Shown here in pieces: positions 24,230 to 37,860 of a DNA stretch of 64,000 nucleotides. Numbering within the stretch: the stretch's first letter is position 1; every line of letters begins with the position of its first letter. The stretch comes from Camillea tinctor. Lineage: Eukaryota > Ascomycota > Sordariomycetes > Xylariales > Xylariaceae. Position numbers and translations under genes: made by a program. Location of the stretch: positions 1 through 64,000 of the forward strand of contig MU394075.1 of NCBI GenBank assembly GCA_022578605.1, given 5' to 3'. The notes beneath the pieces are model-generated. The model saw only the letters and a program-made list of their open reading frames with translations, searched no databases and was not told the origin of the DNA.

Positions 24230-24393
24230 TACCTAGCTAGGCTATGCTACCGTACATTGCATGTAGGTAAGTACCTAGTTAGATGTAGATAACCTTAAGT
24301 AACAACTTGGGTGTTATATTGTAATCGGATACATTTGCATAAGAAAATCCTTTCGGAAGGTTTGTAAGGGAGGGTACATGATGGATCTCTCTT

Positions 24394-24429
24394 AGGTACT
24401 CTCACAGGTACTCTCTCAGGTACTCGGCT
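24394..24429 (+). repeat. short tandem repeat AGGTACTCTC, about 3 copies
   Basis: Three imperfect copies of a 12-14-base unit built on AGGTACTC lie about 500 bp upstream of the serine hydroxymethyltransferase start. They may be regulatory or just a local duplication. Confidence 0.6.
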
Positions 24430-24740
24430 CCCGTACTGTAAATGGAGGGAACGGACTGGTAGAGGAGAACAAAGTTTCCCCGCCGACTTCGCTCCCGCTA
24501 ACCATGTTGAGGACCCTGAAAAGTCTATTGTAGGTTCTCTCATTGGTTGCACAGTCACAGTTAGTACATTAAGTGCTGCTAATGGTACTACTTCAATATT
24601 CCCCTCAAGGTACTTATTTTTTTTCTCTTCATGCAAGTGAGCAAGCTTGGAAAAGGCCGAGTAATTAACCTTACTTACCTAAGGTCATACCCCACCATCT
24701 TTTTTAGTGTCCGAACTTAAAGGAAGAGACAAAAAAAAAC

Positions 24741-24852
24741 TTCCAACTCTTTCTTATTCTTCCTACTCATCCTTCTTCCTCTTCCTCTCCCTCTCTCTCC
24801 CCTCTTCTATCTTGTCAACTTCGCTGGTTTTTTCCTCCCCTCTCTCTCTTCA
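24741..24852 (+). promoter_or_regulatory. pyrimidine-rich promoter / 5' leader of SHMT gene
   Basis: Long C/T-rich tract 65-180 bp upstream of the SHMT start codon. Such tracts commonly precede transcription starts of highly expressed fungal housekeeping genes. No TATA box is obvious. Confidence 0.5.
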
Positions 24853-24917
24853 ATTCGGTATTTATCGTCTTGTTATTCTTAATTGGATATATATTTTATA
24901 ATTATATCCTCATCATA

Positions 24918-26602
24918 ATGGCTACCAACGCTGCCACCTACGCTCTGTCCAAAGAGCACAAGGACGTAAGCTGCTACTACTCTTGGCCCCCTCTGTTCCT
25001 AAAGGGATACTCGGGGTAATCCTCCTGCTATACGATGCTGACACCAACTCTCTTAGTTGCTCGAGAAGTCTCTTCTTGAGTCGGATCCTGAGGTTGCTGC
25101 TATTATGGTATGTTTCTTTCTTTTCCTCCTCTTCGTTTCCCGCACCGGACGAGTCGGATCCTAACCAATTCGTTACAGACCCGTGAGATCCAGCGCCAGA
25201 GAGAGTCCATCATCCTCATTGCCTCAGAAAATGTCACATCACGAGCTGTCTTCGATGCTCTTGGATCGCCCATGTCCAACAAGTACTCGGAAGGATACCC
25301 CGGTGCTCGTTACTACGGTGGCAACCAGCACATTGACGAGATCGAGCTTCTCTGCCAGAAGCGAGCTCTCGAGGCCTTCCATCTTGACTCGGAGAAGTGG
25401 GGTGTCAATGTCCAGTGCTTGAGCGGCAGCCCCGCCAACCTCCAGGTCTACCAGGCCATTGCCCCCGCTGGCAGCCGTTTGATGGGTCTAGATCTCCCCC
25501 ACGGCGGTCATTTGAGTCACGGTTACCAGACTCCTGCCAAGAAGTGAGTCTCTCTTTGTTGCGCTATCATCCCTAATTTACATCGTCTAATGAACCATTG
25601 CCTGCCTATAGGATCTCTGCTGTCTCAACCTACTTCCAGACCATGCCCTACCGAGTCAACCTCGATACCGGCATCATTGACTACGACAGACTAGAGGAGA
25701 ACGCTCAGCTGTTCCGTCCCAAGATTCTGGTCGCCGGTACCTCTGCCTACTGCCGTGAGATCGACTATGCTCGCATGCGCAAGATCGCCGACTCGGTTAG
25801 CGCCTACCTGGTCGTCGATATGGCCCACATCTCGGGTCTGATCGCTGCTGAGGTTATCAAGTCTCCCTTCCTCCACGCTGACATCGTCACTACCACCACC
25901 CACAAGTCGCTCCGTGGCCCCCGTGGTGCCATGATCTTCTTCCGCAAGGGTGTTCGCAGCACCGACCCCAAGACTGGCAAGGAGACCCTCTATGACCTCG
26001 AGAACCCCATCAACTTCTCCGTCTTCCCCGGTCACCAGGGTGGCCCTCACAACCACACCATCACGGCTCTTACTGTTGCCCTGAAGCAGGCTGCCTCGCC
26101 TGAATTCAAGACCTACCAGCAGAAGGTTGTGTCCAACGCCAAGACCCTCGAGAACAAGTTCAAGGCCCTCGGCTACAAGCTTGTCTCGGATGGTACCGAC
26201 TCTCACATGGTCCTTCTTGACCTGAGACCTCAGGCCCTTGACGGTGCTCGTGTTGAGGCTGTCCTTGAGCAGATCAACATTGCCTGCAACAAGAACAGTA
26301 TCCCCGGCGACAAGTCTGCCCTCACCCCCTGTGGTATCCGTATCGGTACTCCGGCCATGACTTCTCGTGGCTTCGGAGAGGAGGCCTTTGAGAAGGTCGC
26401 CGAGTACATTGACCAGAGCATCAAGATCTGCAAGGAAGTCCAGGCTGCGCTGCCCAAGGAGGCCAACAAGCTCAAGGACTTCAAGGCCAAGGTCGCCAGC
26501 GGCGAAATTACCAAGATCAATGACCTCAAGAAGGAGATCTCTTCCTGGTGCATCTCATTCCCCCTTCCCGTTGAGGGATGGAGAATGGATGCTGGCATCT
26601 AG
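24918..26602 (+). CDS. serine hydroxymethyltransferase, cytosolic type, 484 aa
   Basis: PLP enzyme that converts serine and tetrahydrofolate into glycine and 5,10-methylene-tetrahydrofolate, feeding one-carbon metabolism. Exons 24918-24965, 25057-25107, 25179-25543 and 25612-26602 sum to 1455 nt (485 codons). Diagnostic motifs are [17 protein letters not shown], then [25 protein letters not shown], and [14 protein letters not shown] with the Schiff-base lysine at about residue 253. The start [15 protein letters not shown] has no mitochondrial presequence, so this is the cytosolic isozyme. Length matches the family. The two first exons are tiny, and only the spliced frame yields the conserved N-terminal helix ([17 protein letters not shown]). 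Confidence 0.97.
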
Positions 26603-27668
26603 ATCTAAATACTTTTATTCTATTTATTATGTATTAACGAGTTTTATGGAGCGGGTGGGTCATTATTCAACCTAGACATGTGGACGGAAAAAAGGGGCAA
26701 CTCAACAGTTCTCTCTCGGGTGATGGAAATGGTTTCGGTTTCTTCATATTGGGAAGCGGATGGTGAAAACGGATATCCTTGCATGCATTCATCAGGCGTT
26801 GCAAGTCATAAGAGCACTATTATGGAGTTTGGTAGCTCTTTCGGGTTAGGCATTCAGCACTACCGCTTCAACGCGGTCTATTAGGGGGGCCGACTTTCAG
26901 TATTTTTCAATGTAAAATATGTGATGAACATAGGGCCATGTCTGGTCAAATATCATGAAATCTCCAGGCATACAATTACTAGCTTCTCTAGTACTGCTTG
27001 TATAAGAATTTGTATGACTGTTCATATCGCCACCGACAAAATCGACAAGCAGCGTATAAGAAGTGGTTGAGTAAGCCATAACACAAAAGTTGTGAAGCCA
27101 CACTTGACCACTACCCGAGACACGTAAACGAAGTCGTGGGGGAACTAGCGAGGAAGTTGTCTATGGTAGCGATAGAGTTCTACTAATATTAAGAATAAAC
27201 GCATCACTCGACTTGCCGGATATGAGACATATCAATAGAAGACAGTAATAGTAAGAACACAAGTCACCAGTAAGTAGCATGTCAGTACCACTTTATTGTG
27301 CTACGGAAAGAATAATACATGCTCCCCCCCTTATCTTCCTTATCCTTCCGAATACCCTTCCATCACCTAGCTCTCTCCATTTGTCCACTTATCCATCTGT
27401 CTGTCGTCAATGGATGGAGAGCGTATTCTGCTTGACCGAGACTCCCTTTCCTCTGAGCTACCCTGAGTCCCTCGAGCGCGTGTGCTACACGAAAGGAAAG
27501 GGGAAATGAGAATACGAGAATGAAAATCAGGGGGTAGAGTAGGATAGGGAAGAGGGTTGTTTTTTATCGACGGGGTGCGGGTCGAGGGAAGAAAAAGGAT
27601 TTGTTGTTGGGTTTTTTGTTGGTTTTTTGGTTTTTGTTTCTTTTTGGGGGGAAGGGGGGAGGTCCGCT
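26603..27668. other. intergenic between convergent genes
   Basis: Holds the 3' flanks of SHMT and of the Hce2-like gene. No further gene recognised; short frames have no motif. Confidence 0.6.
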
Positions 27669-28309
27669 CTAGATGGCGAAGTCGATGCGAGCCGCGGACG
27701 GGGCGGGCCCGCAGACGTCGGTGCCGTAGAAGCCAAGGTAGTCGATGGTGCCGTTCTGGGTGGCGGTGTCGAGGGCGAGCATGAGGGTCGCGTAGACGTC
27801 GCCGTTGCCGATGCTGGGGAAGGGGGAATAAAACGGTTAGTATTTCACTTATTACTTCTCTCACTTACTTTTGCTCCCTTTTTCTTCCTGGTTTGGGGTT
27901 TGGTAGGGAGCCCGGTGTGGAAAGGGGAAAGAAGCAATACTTACACGGCGAGATCCACCCCGTCGGCACGCGCAACCCGGAACGAGCAGGTGCCGTGCTC
28001 CACCAGCGTGTAGTACTTGCCCTTCTCCCAGCCCGAGCACGCCCAGAACCCCGGGTAGTCGAGCAGCTGGTCCATCAGCGCCTGGCAGTCGGAGTACTCC
28101 GTGTGCTGGATCACCGGCTCGATCGAGTCCACCTGGCACACGAACGTCTGGTTCTCCGCCGGCGTGAACGGGCTGGTGAAGGAGGACACCGTGGAGTCTG
28201 CGCGGACGAAGTCCGAGTGCAGGGTTGGCGTGGAGGAGGAGGGGGGGCCGCGGAGACCGAGGACTTGCGGGTTGAGGCCTAGGAGAGCGGCGAGGATGGC
28301 GTGCTTCAT
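27669..28309 (-). CDS. secreted Hce2/Ecp2-like cysteine-rich protein, 169 aa
   Basis: Exons 28309-27945 and 27813-27669 sum to 510 nt (170 codons). A signal peptide is seen at residues 1-18 (MKHAILAALLG...). The mature part has spaced cysteines (FVCQ, SDCQAL, WACSGW, GTCSFRV, DVCGP) and the IGNGDV segment after the CSF-core, consistent with the Hce2 domain found in homologues of the Ecp2 effector. Ecp2-type proteins are secreted by plant-associated fungi, and some elicit host responses or cell death; many fungi carry Hce2 proteins of unknown role. The gene is intact. It is very GC-rich in its third codon positions. I am fairly sure of the fold class and not of the function. Confidence 0.75.
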
Positions 28310-30789
28310 CTTCGGGGTGGGTGGGTTGAGTTGAAGTCAGGTGTGGTTTTTCTTGGTCTGGAGATGTTGGTGTTGCTTTGTAACTGGTAGAAGTAGAGAT
28401 TCTATTGTGGTTATGGATGAGAGTGAGGCTGTAAGAGAAGAGGGAGGGCGTCAGGTTTATATACTTTTCCGATTTCCCTGAAGCTCTAGTGAATATTCCG
28501 GAGTAGGCCTATTGTCTTGTTGTCAAGTCAATAGAGCGGTGGGCACGTCAATGGAAACAATGATTCTTTTGTGTTTGTTATGGGGATAGATAGGATGAAT
28601 TAGGGTTGCCGAGTGAATAGAGTAGGTTGGTCATTCATCTATGACTTATCTCCCTGGGTTACGGGACCATCTCATTCACAACGGTGATTACTGAAGTAAC
28701 TACTAGACAGGATTATCAGATCAAGCCCCTTGTACGATGGTCAACGAATCTTCCGCTGTTTGTAGTCACTTTTGGTTGTCTAGCTAGGTGATTTACACTT
28801 ATTCTCCATACCATTATTTTCCATTATACTGTAATAACTGCCCGCACAACAAATGCTGTTCTTACAGGATCTTGATATTAACTTTCTTATGTTAATAAGG
28901 GGATATTACCCCTTATTTTTGGGGGGTAGAGCAGACAATGGTTAGCATCGTAGTTACCGGTGTATGGGAACCCAATGGACCTCTCAGAAGGTGAATCAAT
29001 TATACACCCCCATTCCAGAATGCAATTCCTGCCAACCTAATAATTGTTTCTTCACTTTTATAGTATATACAACTAAAACAATGGCCACCAGTATTACGGC
29101 ATACATTCACGTTAACCCCTTTAGTCTATGTATGGGCCTACATTCTATTTGATCTCAATACTAATACCCCCTGACATGGAATGTATGGACAAGATCAATC
29201 CTTTCACTCTTCTTAAAAAGGGGAAACTGTTGCCATTGAACTCGAGTTACTATGTGACATATAGAATGATACGGGCTACACACGATGGTGACCTATATCA
29301 GAACCACGGTGTCTTGGATCTTCATCCCTTTAAAGCTTTTGATGCCATAATATGTGCTGTGTATAGCTATAGCTGCGGGTCTAAATAGCTACACGATCCG
29401 AACCAAAATCCGCATTGGGCTCTAGTTCAGGATTTGGGAGCTTAACGCTGGCCAATTATAAACATGTTTCATGGCAAGGTGGGCAATGGTTCCTAAGGTC
29501 TGTCTGGTATGCGGGATGGGGATGGTTCGCATGAAGTACACAAGAGACAAGTCGCATATTGGTATATACTAACGATCCATTCGGCTGGTTCTGTCAGAAT
29601 TGCTGTCGATATGTCTCACGAAATTCCCGAATTCATCTTCATTTTCATCAGTTATCACCTATTCCCGTTCGAGGTCTATGTGATAGCTATAATTTATGCT
29701 CAATTGTTGAAGTGATGAAGAAGTTTAAGTTGTTTTACCATGGCTTCGAGTCCACTACTAGGTATATGTACCTAGGTACCTGGACTGGGCTTACTAAAGT
29801 ACCTACTCCTGGTTCAGGGCTACGACTTCCTTTCGGGGTCGGATTAATTTGCTTATGCGGGGACCCTTTTGGGATCGATGGTGGATTCGTACCTGCTTTT
29901 GTCATCATCAGCAGATGGCGGTTGCCTGTACAAGATCCGAACCGGTTGCTCCCTTGTTTCTACCTGCGTCATCGGGGGGGCGACTAACTACATGCGGATT
30001 GGTACGCTTAGTCACAAGCCACAAGAACTGTAACGCAAGAGCCACTGATTGCTCTGACCATGTCCGCAATGATTTGTCTCACATGAGTTGCTGTCTCCAC
30101 TCCACCATGAGGAGTAGTACTGTGCCGTAACCCCCTGGCTGGCTGCCAACTGACAATACCCAGGTACACTACCAATACCAATACCGGTGGTGCCTGTTTC
30201 CGCAATCCCTCGCAGGCGGGCGTAAGAAAAGGCTGTACACTCCTAAAGTATCCTACAATTTTTAAACTGCTATATTAAAATTGAATGGAGGTAAGAAAAT
30301 AATAAAAAATTTATTTGTATATTATCTAAAGGCTAATTAATACTTATGTTCTTCAAAATTAATTTTTATCTTGACTATTAATATAATTGTTGCTGTTAGA
30401 AAATAAAACGCTACATATGAGCAAGTATATATAAGCAAGTATAGTGTATATGAGCAAGACACCTCCCCAGCCACTATTGATTACCGCTAACCTAGACCAA
30501 TTGCTGGGCAAGCTCAAGCTGCTGGGTCTTGCCGGGTCTTGGTCTGTTCTGGGTCCTTATCTACCTTCCCCCATAAACCAGCATCATCCTTCATCCTCCT
30601 CCTCCTAACCTATTTCTACTTCTACATCATCAACACCCCCATCTGTTCCATCTCTCTCCTCCATCATTTTCATATTCGATACAACGCAGTAATTGTTGTT
30701 GCATCGATTCCGATATCCTATTTCATCGATTTTTCTTTTTTTAACGTTGTTCTGTTTGTTTTCGCACCTTAATTCCGAGTTCGCCCATC
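28310..30789. other. intergenic, divergent promoters of Hce2-like and protease genes
   Basis: No gene supported. A strongly AT-rich block at about 30240-30430 contains short direct repeats of GAGCAAGTATA-type units near 30418-30458. TACCTAGGTA occurs at 29769-29778. A C/T-rich leader at about 30580-30670 probably belongs to the protease gene. Confidence 0.55.
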
Positions 30790-32124
<1,335 letters not shown>

Positions 32125-33008
32125 GTTGAAGCTGGTGTGATGAGTTGGAAGGAGTTGTAACAAATTGTCCAGGTTATGGTAGTGTGGACGGAGACGTGGA
32201 TGTGGATGTGGATGTGGACGTGGTGCATTACATTCGTGAAGAGCATTGGGGTCTGGAATTGGCAACATGGTGAACAGACACGGGTTGGGGGGTGTTGAAT
32301 CTAGTGGGAAGAGTTTGAAGGTTCCGCACACTAGGAATCTAATTATTCATTAGGTTGTTTCGAAGGACTTATGTTTCTCGCCTTTCCTGTAAAATAGCCA
32401 CTCTACATCATTACACGGGTTTTTTGCATCAACACTAATCTTTCTCGTAATCGTGACATGAATGCTAATTCATCTTATCGCGACACTAAGCCGGCCTAGT
32501 AGGTTGAAGCTATTTGTATATAAGTCTATTAACCGTACTATGACCTAAGGTTACGGACTACCTACATAACGCGCTACGGGAACAATGGTAATTGTAGTGA
32601 TATGAACCATGCTGCTAATCATCGACTTAACCTTAGCGCTTTTTAGCAGGGAAGCAGAACTCTATGATTATCAGGGTCCCAGTATAAACTCCGACGCAAA
32701 TAATCAAAGCGCAGAGGTTGCTAATGGGTAGGTATCTCGTGATGAGTCGTAGTAGTATTTACTCCGCGACGACCTCCATTTCTTGATAGCACGTGTATGC
32801 AGCTCTTAGATTACACTATGCACCTATCTTGCGTAGGTGCATATTGATTTGTGTCAGATCAATACGCCGGTACCTAGGTACTTGAGCTAACTGTAGGGTC
32901 CCTTTTAGATTATGTAGGCAATTAATAGACGGGAATGACTGGCAGGAATAACATTTGAAAGGCAACACTACTATGTATATAGTAGATGCACAATACGTAG
33001 TGTACTTT

Positions 33009-33033
33009 GTAGTGTAGTGTAGTGTAGTGTAGT
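33009..33033 (+). repeat. GTAGT pentanucleotide microsatellite
   Basis: Five tandem copies of a TAGTG/GTAGT unit. Confidence 0.9.
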
Positions 33034-33460
33034 AAGGCGGTAAAAAGATTAGGGGACTTAAAATGGATCTTAGTGGAGGAGGACCTACAGAAAGCTTGGA
33101 CGGCGGAGTAGAGAAAAACTGGGGTCACGTGCTAAACGAGAAGTCAGCTAATCCAAAATAAGGCTAGTGCCAAATTCCTAGCGCTGGTCATCTTTTTTCT
33201 CACAGGGCCGATCAATCAAGACAAGCCAGACCTGACAGACTCATTTTCTAGCTGCGTGACAGCCTTCTCTCTCTTTTGTGCTCTCTTCTTCCCCCTTGAC
33301 TCGACCAAGCTAGTTTTTCGTCATCTTGTCAGAAGAGTGGAATAAGAGACAAGAAAAGTAGAGGAGGATAGAAAAAAAAGAAAACAATAAGAGAAAGTAA
33401 TCGAGGGACATATTGTATACGAATTTGATACCAACAAGATAACCCCTCATTCGTCAGAAC

Positions 33461-33490
33461 AGACACACACACACATACACACACACTCAC
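33461..33490 (+). repeat. CA dinucleotide microsatellite
   Basis: Nearly pure (AC)n with a single T interruption; followed by CATACC-type repeats to about 33540. Confidence 0.85.
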
Positions 33491-34602
33491 ATACCAATCC
33501 ATACCAATACTCACACCCATACCCATACCCATACCATACCTACATTAAACCTTACCTACATTACCCTACCCTCTCTGATGATTCCTCGTGGCGGATTCGG
33601 ATAAGGCTTTCTTCTTTTTTTTTCTCACTCTCTTTTCTTTTTATTATTCCTTTTTCTTCTTCTTTCCATTCCTTCTTTTTTAATTTTCTTCTTTTATTCC
33701 TTTTCTTTTTTTTTACTGGTATCCATCCTCTTGCCATTTTTGTGTCGATAGATGGATATCGTCTGGTGTGGTGTAGTGGAAGAAGAAATTGCAGAGAGAA
33801 AAAAAGTTAAGTGAGAAGAAAGACGAAGGGTTGAAATAAGAAAAAAAGAGAAAAGAAAGAAAAGAAAAAGAGGGAAAGAGAAGAATTGGAGAGTTGTAAC
33901 TTGTACCAACGAGGACAAGCCGAAAAAAAAAATAACTTCTCTCCCTGCCATACACCATAAACCCCCCCAGCTGCTACACTATTACAACTAGGTACGGTCT
34001 TTTGGGGCTATTCACTTTTTCCCCTTCAATCGCGAACGCACCCCCCCGACCGTGACCGTGCAGCGCGACGAGCCACCAAATTTGCGGGACGAACACCAAC
34101 CACCATTCAATACTCCATTACCCTTACCAAAAAAAATCACTTGCACCTTACTACACACACTAAACTAACTTTTGACACGGCTGCCGCATTCGCATTCCTT
34201 AACGACTTACAGACTTTTTTTTTTTTAAACAACTTTAACTTACTGGACTGGACTGGGTGGTACATACCTAGATACTAAGTACCTAGGTATCCTGGTTGCT
34301 TAGTAGTACTTTAGTACTAATTTTTTTTTAGTACTTTGGTACTGCTACTGTTTCTCTACCACCGCGGTTGCGAACAACAACCAAGAGTACAGAACAGAAC
34401 AAGAACAAAACTTACAGCCAAACCAACCAACCAGCCAGCTAGTCAAACCACAGCATAGCCAAGGTCAGCGAAAAAAAAAGAAAAAAGAAAAGGGACAGGA
34501 AAAAAGAAGAATTTAAAATTCCCTAACAATAAAAGAAAAATTAGAAGGATAAGGACCAAAAAAAGAGAATAAATTCTCCCAAAGCCAAACACCAAGAAGA
34601 AA

Positions 34603-37600
34603 ATGGCTTCGCCCGCCGTGGCACTTCCCAACGGCGTGCCAACGCCTATGCAACTAGATACCGATGCCGATCCCGCGCAATCCATCAACTCGTCGACCAA
34701 GCGCAAACGCGAGTCCAGCAATGTTGATGAGAAGCAGCTACCAAACGGCATCGCCGTCAATGGTATTAATCCCACGAATTCCCTCGCTGCCATCACCAAC
34801 AATGGCAGCGGTACTGCTGCTGCTGCTACTACTACTTTCTCTTCTTCCAACAAAACCAAAATTGATAGGTCGACGGTTCGCGATTACTTCGAATTACTGC
34901 AGAGGTAAGGAAAAAATAAATTAGAAAAAAAAGGAAGAGAGAATAGTCAACTTATTCCATACCCTGTACTTCCCTACATCTCTTGTCTTTTCCCTATCTC
35001 TACTTTCTCTGCTCTGCTCCCTTTTATTATTGTCTTATTCTCACTTATGCGCCGCCTTTGCTATTATTCGCCGCATTGGCTCTATCTTTATGGTATACAG
35101 TTACAAGACTAACCCCCTTGGCTCTACCTACTACACAGCTTCGACACGACGCCTTCCATTCTGAAGCGCCCTCTTCCCGAGTCAACACCCTCCGACGAGC
35201 CTGACGCCAAGCGACAAAAGTCTGTCGACGGCACGCCCTTCCCATCCATAGCCGACAAGGTTGCCAATGACGAGTACCGAGACGTGGAAGCTATTATCAT
35301 CGACCTCAAAACCTCCGTCACCGAGCAGCTTGCCGAGCTCCGACAGACCGAGCCGGGCAAGGATCCCAAGGAGGCTGACCTGGCTATCGCGAGCATCATC
35401 GACTTCAAGCAGAAGGCGTACGGACTCTTCCGTCGGGAAATGACATATCCTAGGCCGACCCATGTCCCCGAAGTCCTCAGATCCCTTGATTCGACTAATG
35501 ATTTGGATTCAAACGCGAGCGGGAACATGGTCTTGACCGTCTTTGGCGACGCGCCTAGACCGAGACAGCTCTACTCAAGTCTCCAACAGCCCATTGCGGG
35601 TGGTGGTAAGGCCGGATACCAGCCCCTGAGGGAAACCGGGCTGCCAACCGGCATGAAGGCCATCAAGGCAGTGCCGTACTTCTTCCCCTCTGCTCTCGAG
35701 AAGGACAAGAAATCCAAAACCCTGGGCGAGCTTTTCCCTCCGCCTCGCAACCTGCCCTCCCTTCAACCACCCAAAGCTCCGAAGAGCACTACCAAAGGCG
35801 TCCAGGTCGGCTGGCATCGCCCCGAATTGACCGAGAAGTCTAAGTACCGAGCCGGATCATACTTCAGCCAGACGATATCTACCGGCCGCTGGCTCGATTA
35901 CAGCAATGCCGCCCCCCCTTCGCAGATCATGACGAAACAGCGCGAACGGGCGCTCAGTCTGGCCGGAAACAAGCCGTCCTCCTCGGATATTGAGATGTCC
36001 GAGATGGAAGCTCTCTTCCGGGGTGCATTCTCCAGTTTTGCCCCTTCGAAGGATGATTCCGCTGCTATGATATCGTCAGGGTTGATCAGCCAGACTATGT
36101 GGTGGCAACGCGCTGGCCAGCGGAGCTTGGACCGTCTAATGGAGGCCGAATTGCCAGAGGAACCGAGTAACGAGACTGACGAACCCACCGATAATAACCC
36201 GGTTGAGCAGGTGGACGAAGATTTGATTCAGAAGGCCATCGACAATTGGGACGATAGCTTGGTCGATCCTAGTCTAGAGGAAGCGTGCTGTCCGAAGAAG
36301 TCAGACGAGGAGAAGGACGTCGATGATATACTCCAAGATGTGTCGGACATGATTCAAACGCTAATTTCGTACCAAAAGAACCGCAACCTGACATTACCAA
36401 CCGCGTCAAGCCAGAGCCGATACGCGGCCGATCCGGCGCATAGCGATATGCTCACGAATGGCACGCCTGTGCAGCCGGGCGAGGAGGAGACAGCAACGTA
36501 TCAAGCCCTCAAGGCCCAACTTGTTTTGGTCATACAAATGCTACCCCCTTACTGTGTTGCGCGTCTGAATTCTGATAAGCTGGATGAATTGAATATCTCG
36601 ACCAAATTGGAAATCCGCACGGACGAATATCAGGGCGTGATGGAAGAGGACGAGGCCGCCGCCCGTGCCCGAGCCGCGCAAGCTGCTGCCGCAAGCGCAC
36701 GCCCAGCCTCGCACCGGTCGTCGAGTACGTCGAGCAACATGCAGTATAGCCAGCAGTATCATCCAGCGGCAACGCGCGCACCGATGCCGAACCAACCCTA
36801 CTATGGCCCACAAACGCCGGTTCGTCCTCCTCAGCCGAACTTACAACGACCTCCGCAAACCATGCCCGCCGCTTATCCTTCTCGGGTCCCTGCCGGGGGT
36901 TATCGGCCACCAAGTAGCTACCCGACCCCCAGCTACCCCCAGTCATATGCCAAGCCGCCGGCTTCCTATGCTCAGCAGGGCGCCTATCCAGGAACGCCGA
37001 CGCAGACTCGTCCGCCCTACCAGCCGCCGCATATGCAAGGTTACCCCACTGCTATGGTCAGCGCCACTCCGCAGGCCCGTTATCCAGCATACTCTCACCC
37101 TCCCAACACCGCAGCGCCCTCATACCATCACCAGCCCTACCAGCCACCCCACCCACAACATGGTACTCCGACTCATCCTGCGTACGGGCACTACCCTAAC
37201 GGCGCCGGTGGCATGCCCCAGAGAACTGCCTCTCCCCACGTGCATCACCAACCGCCTCAGCATCCACATATGCCTCAACCACCCTACCATCCTCCTCCGA
37301 CACCAACGCGCCAACCCTCCTATGGTGGCCAACCCAACATGATGAACGACCCGTCAAGGCGCTATTACTCTCCTGCCGGTCAACCGCCGATGCAGAACCA
37401 CCAAGGTCAGCCTCAGCCTCCCCACAACACGAACCAGGCTCCGCCCAATGCAGCATTTCACACGTCCTTGAATCCCCATCAGGTGCAACAAGCCATGGAT
37501 CAGGCCAAGGCGCGTTTTCAAGCCCAAAGGAACGCTCAGCAATCCAACGAGGGTCTCCGAGGCCCGATCTCTAATCAAGGTCAAGGCGCTGGCCCCGGCC

Positions 37601-37860
37601 AGGGCCATGTCGGTGCTCCGGTGGGATTAGGCGGCATTGGTCTTGGACAAGACCCGAATAGGATGGCAGTTGCTAGAGCTAACATGCCCAGCGGTGTCAA
37701 CTACTCAGCATCCAGCCCCAGCCCCAAGCCGCAGCTTAACTCGCCGGCCATGAATGCCCCTCCTCCAGGAGCAGTAAATGGCAGCCCAGCCATGGCGCCT
37801 ACGGGACCGGCAGTAGCAAACGGTAACGGCGGCTCCCCGGCAGCCGGCAACGAAGCTTAG
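34603..37860 (+). CDS. uncharacterised 1007-aa nuclear-type protein, Pro/Gln/Tyr-rich tail
   Basis: Exons 34603-34904 and 35139-37860 sum to 3024 nt (1008 codons). I do not recognise the family. Residues 1-100 are low complexity and carry a basic KRKRE stretch that could be a nuclear signal. About 90-190 contain DYFELL, a second basic stretch (DAKRQK) and a helix-rich segment. About 240-470 form a likely conserved region with FFPSALEKDKKSKTLGELFPPP, GWHRPEL, YFSQTISTGRWLDY and TMWWQRAGQRSLDRL. Residues from about 560 to the end are rich in Pro, Gln, Tyr, His and Ala, resembling transcription co-factor or prion-like tails. A role in transcription or chromatin is an inference. A long A- and T-rich leader precedes the start. 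Confidence 0.8.

Larger units (their letters stand above)
32125..34602. other. 2.5-kb intergenic with long low-complexity leader region
   Basis: No gene supported. It includes GATGTG repeats at 32195-32222 (3' flank of the protease gene), a GTAGT microsatellite at 33009-33033, a CA-repeat at 33461-33490, a pyrimidine tract at about 33608-33716 and a purine tract at about 33779-33895. TACCTAGGTA occurs at 32871-32880 and 34280-34289. The last kilobase is probably promoter and 5' leader of the following gene. Confidence 0.6.

Noticed and set aside
25691..26206. 171-codon minus-strand frame opposite SHMT
   Set aside because: Shadow of a highly biased coding exon with an unmistakable enzyme on the other strand.
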